Of a stretch of 64,000 nucleotides of DNA, positions 1-15,378 are shown in pieces. Source of the DNA: Deinococcus sp. YIM 77859 (lineage in GTDB: Bacteria; Deinococcota; Deinococci; Deinococcales; Deinococcaceae). The notes beneath the pieces were generated by a model that was not told the origin of the DNA, did not search any database, and saw nothing but the letters and a program-made list of their open reading frames with translations. Positions within the stretch are counted from its first letter, which is position 1; every line of letters starts with the position of its first letter. The position numbers and the translations under genes were made by a program. The stretch is from contig NZ_JQNI01000002.1 in NCBI RefSeq assembly GCF_000745175.1, forward strand, positions 2,123,501 to 2,187,500, written 5' to 3'.

Positions 1-614
1 AGGATCACGTCCGGATCCTGGCGCATGGCCGCGCGCAGACCAGAAGCGAAGGTGAGGGTGTCCGTGCCCAGTTCTCGCTGGGAGACCATGGCTTTTTTGT
101 CGCGGTGCAGGATCTCGATGGGATCTTCTAGGGTGACGATGTTGACGGCCTGGGTGGCGTTGATGTGGTCGATGAGGGAAGCCAGGGTGGTCGTTTTGCC
201 GCTCCCGGTCGGTCCGGTCACGAGAATCAGTCCCCGCTCGTGGGCAGCAAGTGCCTCGAAGGTGGCGACGGGCAAGCCCAGCTCAGCGAAGCTGGGAATG
301 GGCTTTTCCTCGATCACGCGCATGATCAGGCCGATAGAACCGCGCTGGTAGTAGGCGTTGACACGAAAGCGGGCCAGTCCGGCAACGCCATAGGCAAAGT
401 CCGCGTCACGGCGCATCCGGAAGTCGTCCCACTGGCCGGGACGGCTCATCATCTCGCGGGCAAAGGCCTCGACGTGTTCTGGAGCGAGGCGATCTTCGCC
501 GAAGCGCACGATCTCCCCATTGACCCGGGCCGCGGGCGCGCTGCCCACCCGCAGGTGAATATCGCTTGCTCCTGCTCTCACCATAACGCCCAGGAGGGCC
601 TGCAAGACGCTCAT
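1..614 (-). CDS. pilT: PilT-like twitching motility ATPase, 3' part cut by window edge
   Basis: About 204 N-terminal residues of a type IV pilus retraction ATPase are visible; the rest lies beyond base 1. The protein begins MSVLQALLGV and shows the PilT/GspE N-terminal signature GASDIHLRVG, a Walker A loop GPTGSGKTTT, and the Asp-box region EDPIE followed by the Walker B approach DPDVIL. ATP hydrolysis by such cytoplasmic hexamers drives pilus disassembly. It is a paralogue of the complete pilT at 7741-8952, sharing the order of motifs but diverged in detail, so it could be a PilU-like accessory retraction motor. It lies 54 bases downstream of a DinB-like gene on the same strand. The family call is secure; the exact subfamily is inferred. 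Confidence 0.88.
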   Translation of the reverse strand, partial: MSVLQALLGVMVRAGASDIHLRVGSAPAARVNGEIVRFGEDRLAPEHVEAFAREMMSRPGQWDDFRMRRDADFAYGVAGLARFRVNAYYQRGSIGLIMRVIEEKPIPSFAELGLPVATFEALAAHERGLILVTGPTGSGKTTTLASLIDHINATQAVNIVTLEDPIEILHRDKKAMVSQRELGTDTLTFASGLRAAMRQDPDVI

Positions 615-668
615 GCCGGTGACTCTAGCGGTCCGGCTCTTACAGAACTCTGGGCGGGGGCAGCTCGC

Positions 669-1249
<581 letters not shown>

Positions 1250-1253
<4 letters not shown>

Positions 1254-1834
1254 GGACTCAGTGTAAGGTTTGCTGCTTCGGTGGTTCCGCCGGGCGTTCC
1301 GATCAGCCGTACCCGCGAGTCAGCAGCACAGGGCAGCCGGTCAAGGAGCATCAGCGGGTGCGCGAGCGTGTATTCGGGCAGGCCGAGCCCCAGACCGCGC
1401 GCGCCCCAGCCGAAGCCCTTACTCAGCCTTCCCCCGCGGCGGTCCGCAGCTACGCAGGCAAGGACCGCTGCCTGCGCCCCCTCCGGCCTCAACGTCGGTT
1501 CGCCCACGGCGCTGAGGTGAGACAGGGCTGCTCCCGCAGGGTCGATGAGACGCCAGTACCAACCCTCCCTCTGCTGGTGGGGCACATACAGGGTGATTCC
1601 CGCCGCCAGCGCGAGCTTGCGGAGCGGCAGCAGGGCCCGCTCTGGTCCCACGATCAGGGTGTGTAGCCCCGCCACCTCGGGATGGGTGAGGAGGTGCCGC
1701 GCCGCATCCCTCGCTCGGACGAAGTTGGGGTGATGCCCGTGCGGCGGAAGGGGAAAGGCCGCCACCCGGGTGGCCGCCAGACGGTTCCACATCTCTTCAC
1801 GAAACGCTCCGGCGCTGGTGGCTTTCTGCGGCAT
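1250..1834 (-). CDS. 5-formyltetrahydrofolate cyclo-ligase-like protein
   Basis: 194 residues resembling the cyclo-ligase family (COG0212), which converts 5-formyl-THF to 5,10-methenyl-THF with ATP. Supporting motifs are the N-terminal stretch EEMWNRL, the segment FPLPPHGHHPNF and a glycine-rich loop GGRLSKGFGWGARG where true cyclo-ligases have an RLGxGxGYYD loop. The tyrosines and aspartate of that loop are absent, which places the protein closer to the cyclo-ligase-like branch whose activity is not established. It starts 12 bases after the upstream acyltransferase stop and overlaps the DinB-like gene by four bases, forming a three-gene operon. Confidence 0.65.
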
Positions 1835-1846
1835 GCGCCCGGAGCT

Positions 1847-2731
<885 letters not shown>

Positions 2732-2738
2732 GTCCGCC

Positions 2739-2744
2739 ACTGTA
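2739..2744 (-). promoter_or_regulatory. -10 box TACAGT of the acyltransferase operon
   Basis: TACAGT on the minus strand, seven bases before the GTG at 2731. The spacing implies a leaderless transcript and supports that start. Confidence 0.5.
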
Positions 2745-2848
2745 GCGCGCGCCTTGCCCCGAACCGCGCCTTCTCTCACCAGCGACATAGACACCTGAAG
2801 AACGGCTCAGGAAAGGAGCGGTCCGGGTGCGGGACAGGGCGCAGGCGG

Positions 2849-3634
<786 letters not shown>

Positions 3635-3641
3635 GGTGGCG

Positions 3642-3647
3642 ACTGTA
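3642..3647 (-). promoter_or_regulatory. -10 box TACAGT of fabI
   Basis: TACAGT on the minus strand, ending seven bases before the fabI ATG; a leaderless-transcript layout identical to that of the neighbouring acyltransferase operon. Confidence 0.55.
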
Positions 3648-3730
3648 GCAATGTCGCGGCGGGAAGTGCTGAAGTGGGTGCAAACGGCGGGCCCACTCCG
3701 CGCCTGCAACCCGTCAGAATCCGGTGAGAG

Positions 3731-4498
3731 ATGTCCAGCGATACTGACCTTCTGATGCTCCTGCGTTCTCCCGTCCTCGGCGTGCCGCACGCGTTCACCA
3801 CCCGCGTGGGGGGCGTGTCGGTGGGCGCGTACGCGGGCTTGAACCTCGACGACCGGGAAGACGACCCGCAGGCTGTCGCAGAAAATCGCCGCCGCCTTTG
3901 CGCCGCGCTGGGCTTTGCGCTGGACCGGGTGGCCCGCCTGCACCAGGTTCACGGAACCGACGTTCTCGAGGCCCGCCCCGGCGTGCAGGAAGGGGACGCG
4001 CTGGTCAGCTGCGAACCCGGCCTGCTCCTCGCCATCGGCACGGCGGACTGCTTCCCCGTGCTGCTGGCCGATGAGGCGGCGGGCGTGGTCGGCGCGGCGC
4101 ACGCGGGCTGGCGGGGCACCCTGGGCCGGATCGCGGCGCGCACTGTGGAAGCGATGGTGAAACGGGGCGCTACGCCCACAAAGATCCGCGCGGCCATCGG
4201 CCCCGGTATCTGTGGCGAGCGGTACCCGGTGGGGGCAGACGTGGCCCGCCGCTTCCAGGAAGCGGGCCTGGGTGAGTGCGTGCTGGACAGGGCGGAGGGC
4301 CCTCACCTTGACCTGGCGGGCGCCAACCGAGCGGCGCTTCTCACAGCGGGGCTGCGGCCCGAGCACATCTGGGTGAGCGGGCGCTGCTCGACCGAGCCCG
4401 ACTTCTACTCCTATCGCCGTGACGGGGGCCGGACCGGGCGGATGTGGGCGGTGATCGGCCTGCCGTCCGTTTCCGACGCACAGGGGGTGACGGCATGA
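3731..4498 (+). CDS. pgeF: Peptidoglycan editing factor PgeF / multicopper-oxidase-like (YfiH, DUF152)
   Basis: 255 residues of the YfiH/DUF152 family. The metal/catalytic triad is visible: H71 in LHQVHGTDV, C107 in GTADCFPVLL and H124 in AHAGWRGTL, plus the family signature AIGPGICG. Members remove L-Ser-containing precursors in cell-wall synthesis in E. coli or act as purine nucleoside phosphorylases/adenosine deaminases in other work, so the in vivo role here is open. The stop overlaps the ATG of the next gene (ATGA at 4495-4498), suggesting co-translation. A CAGAAT box lies about 10 bases before the ATG. Confidence 0.9.
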   Translation: MSSDTDLLMLLRSPVLGVPHAFTTRVGGVSVGAYAGLNLDDREDDPQAVAENRRRLCAALGFALDRVARLHQVHGTDVLEARPGVQEGDALVSCEPGLLLAIGTADCFPVLLADEAAGVVGAAHAGWRGTLGRIAARTVEAMVKRGATPTKIRAAIGPGICGERYPVGADVARRFQEAGLGECVLDRAEGPHLDLAGANRAALLTAGLRPEHIWVSGRCSTEPDFYSYRRDGGRTGRMWAVIGLPSVSDAQGVTA

Positions 4499-4995
4499 GC
4501 CTGCTGCGCCCTGACGACGTGATCGCGCACGTCCACGACATCACGCCTGAATTCCTGGCGGCACGGGGGCTGCGGGGGCTGCTGCTGGACCTCGACAACA
4601 CGCTCATTCCCTACGGGAGCTACGAGGAACGCGCGGACGTGATGCACTGGGCAGCGGAGCTGCGCCGGGCCGGCATCCGGCTGTACCTGCTCAGCAACGC
4701 CACCAGCCGCCGCGCTCGTTTCTGGATCGAGAAGCTGGGCTTTGAGGGCATCGGCATGGCCGGAAAACCCAACCCGCGGGCCTTTCGCCGCGCGCTGTCG
4801 CAGCTTGGGCTGCCGCCTCAGCAGGTGGGGATGGTGGGGGACCAACTCTTCACCGACGTGCTGGGTGGGAACCTGGCGGGGATGCACACCATCCTCGTGC
4901 GGCCGCTGGCGGTGAACGCCCTGCCGCATACCCGCGCCGCCCGGCGGCTGGAGCGCGCGGTCCTGAAACGTTACGGACACGACTGGCGGCCCTGA
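4495..4995 (+). CDS. YqeG-family HAD phosphatase
   Basis: 166 residues. HAD superfamily motif I is LLLDLDNTLIPYG, motif II LYLLSNATS, then the conserved lysine in GMAGKPNPRAF and motif III GMVGDQLFTDVLGGN. This is the YqeG/class IIIA layout, related to phosphatidylglycerophosphate phosphatases (GEP4-like). The natural substrate is not known from sequence. It overlaps pgeF by four bases and is followed 47 bases later by the pilus ATPase gene. Confidence 0.88.
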   Translation: MSLLRPDDVIAHVHDITPEFLAARGLRGLLLDLDNTLIPYGSYEERADVMHWAAELRRAGIRLYLLSNATSRRARFWIEKLGFEGIGMAGKPNPRAFRRALSQLGLPPQQVGMVGDQLFTDVLGGNLAGMHTILVRPLAVNALPHTRAARRLERAVLKRYGHDWRP

Positions 4996-5042
4996 GGGGG
5001 GCCCGCAGGCAAGGCAAAACTGCAGAACTATGGAGGAACACA

Positions 5043-7718
<2,676 letters not shown>

Positions 7719-7740
7719 TGTTCATCCCCCGAGGTTTGTT

Positions 7741-8952
7741 ATGACCCAGACTGCCCCCGACATAGCCGACATCCTGCATTTCGCCGCCGAAAAGGGCGCG
7801 TCCGACGTCATCCTAACGGTGGGCCTGCCGCCGCAGTACAAGCTCCAGGGGACCTACGAGACGAACGGCGTTTCCCCGCTCACCGCTCCGGAGACCCGCA
7901 AGCTGATGTACTCGATGATGAACGAGCGCCAGCAGCGAATCTTTGAAGAACGCCGTGAGCTTGACTTCTCCTTTGCGCTGGGCGAAAAGGCGCGCTTTCG
8001 CGTGAACGCCTTTATGCAGCGCGGCTTCGTGGGCGGCGTTCTGCGCCTGATTCCCACCCAGATCCGGAGCGTGCAGGAGATGGGCTTGCCGCCGCAGGTG
8101 ATCGAGATCGCGAACGCCCCGCGTGGCCTGGTCCTGGTCACCGGCCCCACCGGCTCGGGCAAAAGCACCACGCTCGCCGCGATGATCGACCACATCAACA
8201 GCACCAAGAAGCTGCACATCGTAACCATCGAGGACCCCATCGAGTTCATGCACCTGCACAAGCGCAGCATCGTGAACCAGCGCGAGGTTGGCGCGGATAC
8301 CATGAGCTTCAATGACGCCCTGCGCGCCGCGCTGCGCCAGGCCCCCGACGTGATCTTGGTGGGCGAGATGCGCGACTACGAGACCATCAAGGCTGCGGTG
8401 ACCGCCGCCGAGACTGGGCACCTGGTGATGGGCACCCTGCACACCAACTCCGCGCCGGAGTCCATCGACCGGATTGTCGACGTGTTTCCCGAAGAGCAGC
8501 AGGAGCAGGTGCGGGTGCAGCTCGCCAACAACCTTGTCGCCGTGATGACGCAGCAGCTGCTGCCGCGTGCGGACGGCCTCGGCCGCGTGCTGGCCTACGA
8601 ACTCCTGATCGCCAATCCCGCCGTGCGGGCCCTGATCCGCGAGGGCAAGACCTACCAGATCGTTTCCACCATGCAGACGAGCGCGCGCGAGGGGATGGTG
8701 ACGATGGACGCCTACCTCGCGGGGCTCTATCGCCGCCGCCTCATCAGCTATGACACCGGGGTAGAGCGTGCCGTGGACCCCAAGGAGTTTGCCCGCCTGG
8801 CGGGCGACCCCGGCGCGGGAACCGGGAGCGCCCCTCACGCGCCGCCCGCTGGGGGCGGCCACGGCACGGGCCGGGAAGGCGCGGGTCGCGGCGCGGATGT
8901 GGGCCGCAGTACCGTGCTGGGAAGCGGCAACGGCCCCTTTGGACGGCGCTAG
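7741..8952 (+). CDS. pilT: Twitching motility (pilus retraction) ATPase PilT
   Basis: 403 residues. The motif order is that of PilT: GASDVILTVG, Walker A GPTGSGKSTT, Asp box EDPIEFMH, Walker B PDVILVGEMRD, His box TLHTNSAPESIDR, and AVRALIREGKTYQI, which corresponds to the PilT-specific AIRNLIRE motif. The last 50 residues are a glycine/arginine-rich, low-complexity tail. The protein powers pilus retraction at the inner membrane. It lies directly downstream of the extension ATPase and is convergent with the DUF4403-like gene, with only 11 bases between the stops. Confidence 0.95.
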   Translation: MTQTAPDIADILHFAAEKGASDVILTVGLPPQYKLQGTYETNGVSPLTAPETRKLMYSMMNERQQRIFEERRELDFSFALGEKARFRVNAFMQRGFVGGVLRLIPTQIRSVQEMGLPPQVIEIANAPRGLVLVTGPTGSGKSTTLAAMIDHINSTKKLHIVTIEDPIEFMHLHKRSIVNQREVGADTMSFNDALRAALRQAPDVILVGEMRDYETIKAAVTAAETGHLVMGTLHTNSAPESIDRIVDVFPEEQQEQVRVQLANNLVAVMTQQLLPRADGLGRVLAYELLIANPAVRALIREGKTYQIVSTMQTSAREGMVTMDAYLAGLYRRRLISYDTGVERAVDPKEFARLAGDPGAGTGSAPHAPPAGGGHGTGREGAGRGADVGRSTVLGSGNGPFGRR

Positions 8953-8963
8953 AGGTCCTCGCC

Positions 8964-10337
8964 TCAGCGCAGCTTCGCCGCGTTCACCGTTCCCCGCAGC
9001 TCCCCGCCCGCCGCCGCCGTCACGACCAGGGCCTCCGGGGTGACCTGAAGGGCCGTCAGCCGCAGGGGGCCGACCGTGCCCGCAAGCTCCACGCCCGGCA
9101 CGGGTGTGAAGGGGAGGCGTGACTGTACCTGTCCCCGCACCCGCTCCAGTGAGGGCGTGAGGTCAAAGCGAGCGGCTCGCGCCAGGTAGGCCTGGGCCCG
9201 CTTGTCGGCCAGCCAGCCGATCACCCGTCCGCTGAGGCCCTCCCGGCGGGTGGTGACGGTGACGCCGCGCAGGGTCAGCACTCGGCCCGTCGGGTCGAGG
9301 GTGGGCGTTCCGGAGACGTCGGCGGTGGCCCGAACGTTGAGCCCCAGAGGCCCGGACACCGTGACGCTGACCGCGGCATTCAGCTTCCCGCCACGCGGGG
9401 TCAGCGTCACGCGCTCCACCCGCAGGGTGGGGGAGAGGGGCACCGGCAGCGGAAAGGGGCGCTGTCCGGCCACGCGGGTGGCTGCTCGGGACAGTTCCGG
9501 GTAGGGCAGGCGCACCGGCAACCTCAGGTCCACCCCAGAGGTGGGCGGCGCGGCCACGTTGAGCGCGGGAAGCGGTGTGGCCGTTGGGGTGGGGGCGCGG
9601 CCCAGCCCGGCGATGAGGTCAAAGGTCGCGCCCACCGTCAGCCTCAGCGCGTCACCGGTAAAGCGCGGAGGACTGACGGTCAGGCTGCGGGGCGTCACGC
9701 GGGCGTAGGCCGGGTCGGGGGTGGGCAGGGCCCAGGGCTGCTGCACCCGGGCCCACAGCGTTCCCGCCCGTGCCCGCAGGTTGGCTCCCTCGCGCACGGC
9801 CCGCGCCACATCGGCTGCCACGCGGTCTAGCTCCGCGCGCACCTGCCCTTCGACCAGCGACTGCACGCTCACCCGCACGCCCTGGGTGAGGTCTACGCTC
9901 AGCGGGTCCGTCCAGGTGACGTCTCCAGTCACCTGTGCTCCCGCCTCCCATGCGGGGGTGACCAACGGCTTCACCCGCAGGCTGACCGTCGCCGCGCCCC
10001 CGAAGTCCCGGGTCAGCAAGGAACCCAGGCCCGCCGGTTCGGCCCGGAAGTCGGCGCGGAGGGGGACACTCACGATGAGCGCGTCTCCCTCCGGCGCGGG
10101 TTTCACGCGGACAGGCCCGGTTCGGGTGACCGCGCCCGTGAGCTTCACCCTCAGCAGGCCGCCCAGGAATTCACGCGTCTCGTTCAGGCGCGCGAACTCG
10201 GCGGGAACGCGCGTGTTGGCGGCCTCCTGCACTCCGGCAAGGGGCACGGTGACGGGCAGCGTGAGGGAGGAGAGGGCCTCGGCGGGCGGGGTGACCATGA
10301 GCACAGTGGACAGGGCCGGGATGAGAAGACGTCGCAT
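8964..10337 (-). CDS. Secreted beta-rich protein, DUF4403-like
   Basis: 457 residues from the ATG at 10337, chosen because MRRLLIPALSTVLMVTPPAEA is a good signal peptide; an upstream in-frame start at 10382 would bury it. The mature protein has no cysteine and is built of alternating beta-type segments with repeated TVSLRVKP / VSVQSLVEGQ / VTVTTRREG patterns. The layout fits the DUF4403 family (tandem lipid-binding-like beta domains in the envelope), but I hold that only moderately. No catalytic motif is visible. Probably periplasmic or envelope-associated. Confidence 0.6.
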   Translation of the reverse strand: MRRLLIPALSTVLMVTPPAEALSSLTLPVTVPLAGVQEAANTRVPAEFARLNETREFLGGLLRVKLTGAVTRTGPVRVKPAPEGDALIVSVPLRADFRAEPAGLGSLLTRDFGGAATVSLRVKPLVTPAWEAGAQVTGDVTWTDPLSVDLTQGVRVSVQSLVEGQVRAELDRVAADVARAVREGANLRARAGTLWARVQQPWALPTPDPAYARVTPRSLTVSPPRFTGDALRLTVGATFDLIAGLGRAPTPTATPLPALNVAAPPTSGVDLRLPVRLPYPELSRAATRVAGQRPFPLPVPLSPTLRVERVTLTPRGGKLNAAVSVTVSGPLGLNVRATADVSGTPTLDPTGRVLTLRGVTVTTRREGLSGRVIGWLADKRAQAYLARAARFDLTPSLERVRGQVQSRLPFTPVPGVELAGTVGPLRLTALQVTPEALVVTAAAGGELRGTVNAAKLR

Positions 10338-10389
10338 GGCGTGGTTCGCAGGGTAACGGTCCAGGATGAGCGCCGGAGACAAGGCGCGC

Positions 10390-10395
10390 TACCCT
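10390..10395 (+). promoter_or_regulatory. -10 box TACCCT of yjbQ-like gene
   Basis: TACCCT followed by six bases and the ATG at 10402; a leaderless layout that favours this start over the in-frame ATG at 10366. Confidence 0.45.
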
Positions 10396-10401
10396 TTGCC
10401 C

Positions 10402-10827
<426 letters not shown>

Positions 10828-10864
10828 GGGACATTTGCCGGGAAGCGCGGCGAAAGGATGAGGG

Positions 10865-11992
10865 ATGACTGCCGCCTTTTCCCAAGGTGCGCCGCCCGCT
10901 CGCCTGCTCGCGGAAGCCGAGCGCTTTCTGACCCTCTATCACGACGAGTGTCGCCGGCCGGGTTTGGCGGCGCGGCTGAGTGAGGTGCGGGACGAGGTGG
11001 CGCGCACGGGCAGCTACACCCTCACCTCCGACGAACTGACGCACGGGGCGCGGGTCGCCTGGCGCAACAGCAGCCGCTGCGTGGGCCGCCTGCCCTGGGC
11101 GGGGTTGGAGGTCCGTGACCTGCGGCACGTGACCCGCCCGGACGATGTGTTCGCGTTCCTGCTCGCCCACCTGCACGGCGCTTTCAACGGGGGGCGTGTT
11201 CGGCCCCTCGTCAGCGTCTTCGGCCCCGGGGTGCGCATCCACAATGACCAGCTTCTCCGCTATGCCGGATACCGCCACCCGGACGGGACAGTGACCGGCG
11301 ATCCGCAGAACGTTTCCCTCACCTCGCATCTGCGGCGGCTGGGGTGGACCGGGGGGCCGGGGACGCCCTTTGACGTGCTGCCCCTCGCGGTCGAGGGGGC
11401 AGGACAGGTGCGCCTCTACGAGCTCCCGCCGGACGCCGCGCCCCAGGTGCCGCTGACCCACCCCGACTGCCCCGCCATCGCGGACCTGGGGCTGCGCTGG
11501 TTCGCCCTGCCCGTGCTGAGCGGGTTCGCGCTGGAGGTCGGGGGGCTCACGTTCTCCTGTGCGCCTTTGAGCGGCTGGTACGTGCAGACCGAGATCGCCG
11601 CCCGCAACCTGGCCGATGAGGGGCGCTACAACGCCCTTCCCGCCGTGGCGCGGGCCTTGGGCCTGGAGATGGCCTCGCCCCGGCGGCTCTGGCAGGACCG
11701 TGCGCTTGTCGAGCTGAATGTCGCCGTGCTGCATTCCTTTGACGCGGCGGGCGTGCGGATCAGCGATCATCACAGCGTGGCGCGGCAGTTTGTGCAGTTC
11801 GAGGCGCGGGAGGCCCAGGCGGGACGTGAGGTGCGGGGCCGCTGGTCGTGGTTGATTCCGCCCCTTTCGCCCGCCACCACCCCCATCTGGCACCGCCAGT
11901 ACGTGGACGGGGACGAGCGGCCCGCCTACCTCCCCCAGCTGCCCGCCTGGGCGCAGCGGGAGGGCGCAGCGGGTTGCCCCTTTCACGGCTAA
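10865..11992 (+). CDS. nos: Bacterial nitric oxide synthase, oxygenase domain only
   Basis: 375 residues matching the NOS oxygenase module. The haem-thiolate motif WRNSSRCVGR gives C72; the active site region GWYVQTEIAARNLAD carries the arginine-binding glutamate, and HHSVARQF and WSWLIPPLSPATTPIWH form the pterin-binding and dimer region. There is no reductase domain and no flavin-binding partner gene nearby, as in other bacterial NOS, which borrow electrons from general reductases. In D. radiodurans the orthologue has been linked to recovery from UV and to tryptophan nitration. Convergent with the acylase gene 10 bases away. Confidence 0.95.
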   Translation: MTAAFSQGAPPARLLAEAERFLTLYHDECRRPGLAARLSEVRDEVARTGSYTLTSDELTHGARVAWRNSSRCVGRLPWAGLEVRDLRHVTRPDDVFAFLLAHLHGAFNGGRVRPLVSVFGPGVRIHNDQLLRYAGYRHPDGTVTGDPQNVSLTSHLRRLGWTGGPGTPFDVLPLAVEGAGQVRLYELPPDAAPQVPLTHPDCPAIADLGLRWFALPVLSGFALEVGGLTFSCAPLSGWYVQTEIAARNLADEGRYNALPAVARALGLEMASPRRLWQDRALVELNVAVLHSFDAAGVRISDHHSVARQFVQFEAREAQAGREVRGRWSWLIPPLSPATTPIWHRQYVDGDERPAYLPQLPAWAQREGAAGCPFHG

Positions 11993-12002
11993 GCCCTTCG
12001 CC

Positions 12003-14363
<2,361 letters not shown>

Positions 14364-14411
14364 TCTGCCTCCTTGTTGAACCAGGTTCAGAATACGGCGG
14401 GGAGGTGAGCC

Positions 14412-15290
14412 TTAGCCCCGGCGCCGCTGTGCCAGCACGGCCCCCCCCAGAATGAATGCTCCGCCCAGCACCACGCTTGGCCGCAGCGGCTCCGCCAAAA
14501 CCGCACAGGCGAGCAGCACGGTAAACAGCGGTTCCAGCGTCCCCAGCAGGCTGGCGCGGGCAGCACCCAGGCGGGCAACAGCCCCGTACAGGGCGGGCAC
14601 GGCGACCAGGGTGGCGAGGACGGCCATGCCGAGAACCGCGCCCCACTGCGCGGGGGTGCCGGGAGCGTGCAGGGTGCCCTGGGCCGCGGCGAGCGCGGCA
14701 AAATACAGGCTGCTCACCAGGGCCATATGCCCGGTGGAGGCGAGGGGTGACACCCCGGTCAGCCAGCGCTCGGAGGCGAGCAGGTACAGGGCGTACAGGG
14801 CACCCGCGCCGGCCCCCAGGGCGAGGCCGAGCGGGTTGCGGTCTCCTGCGCCGGGCACGCCCACGACCAGCCCCAGGCCAAGCGCCGCCAGGGCGACCGC
14901 GCCCAGCCGAGCCGCGTCCGGCCTGCGGCCCGTCAGCCATCCGAACAGGATCACGAAGGCGGGCGCGAGGTACAGCAGCAGCCCTGTGGTGCCCGCCGTG
15001 ATGCGCGAGAGCGCTCCGAAGTAGCAGGTGGTTGCCAGCGCGTACAGCACGCCGGTAGCGAGGAGGGGCCCGCGCTCCCGCCAGGTCAGACCCCGTCCCG
15101 CCAGGGGCAGCAGCACCAGCGCCACCAGGCCAAAGCGCCAGGCCAGCAGGCTGAAACTGCTGATGCCCGCCGCGGTGCCCAGCTTGCCCCAGATCCCCAG
15201 CGTGGAAAAGCCCAGCGCGGCCACCAGCGCGAGGCCTAGGCCCAGGCGAGCGGGGGAGGGCGGAGCAGGCACAGCGGGGCTGGCAGTCAT
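14412..15290 (-). CDS. EamA/DMT-family transporter
   Basis: 292 residues from MTASPAVPAP with about ten hydrophobic segments arranged as two EamA repeats; the second repeat carries the family's closing GAxxxxLxPLFTxLLA-like stretch (GTLEPLFTVLLACAVLAEPL) and GGAFILGGAVLAQRR. Such inner-membrane proteins export small metabolites or amino acids; the substrate is unknown. It is divergent from priA, with 88 bases between the starts. Confidence 0.88.
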   Translation of the reverse strand: MTASPAVPAPPSPARLGLGLALVAALGFSTLGIWGKLGTAAGISSFSLLAWRFGLVALVLLPLAGRGLTWRERGPLLATGVLYALATTCYFGALSRITAGTTGLLLYLAPAFVILFGWLTGRRPDAARLGAVALAALGLGLVVGVPGAGDRNPLGLALGAGAGALYALYLLASERWLTGVSPLASTGHMALVSSLYFAALAAAQGTLHAPGTPAQWGAVLGMAVLATLVAVPALYGAVARLGAARASLLGTLEPLFTVLLACAVLAEPLRPSVVLGGAFILGGAVLAQRRRG

Positions 15291-15378
15291 GGAATCAGCG
15301 TACCGTCCCCAGGCGGTGGCGGCGCTTTGGCGTCTACCCCACCTCTCGGCTCCTCCCGGCTGCGCTAGCTTCGGGCAC

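Noticed and set aside
3635..4366. The fabI frame stays open on the minus strand through pgeF.
   Set aside because: Homology starts at the ATG at 3634, a -10 box lies there, and the extension is antisense to pgeF.
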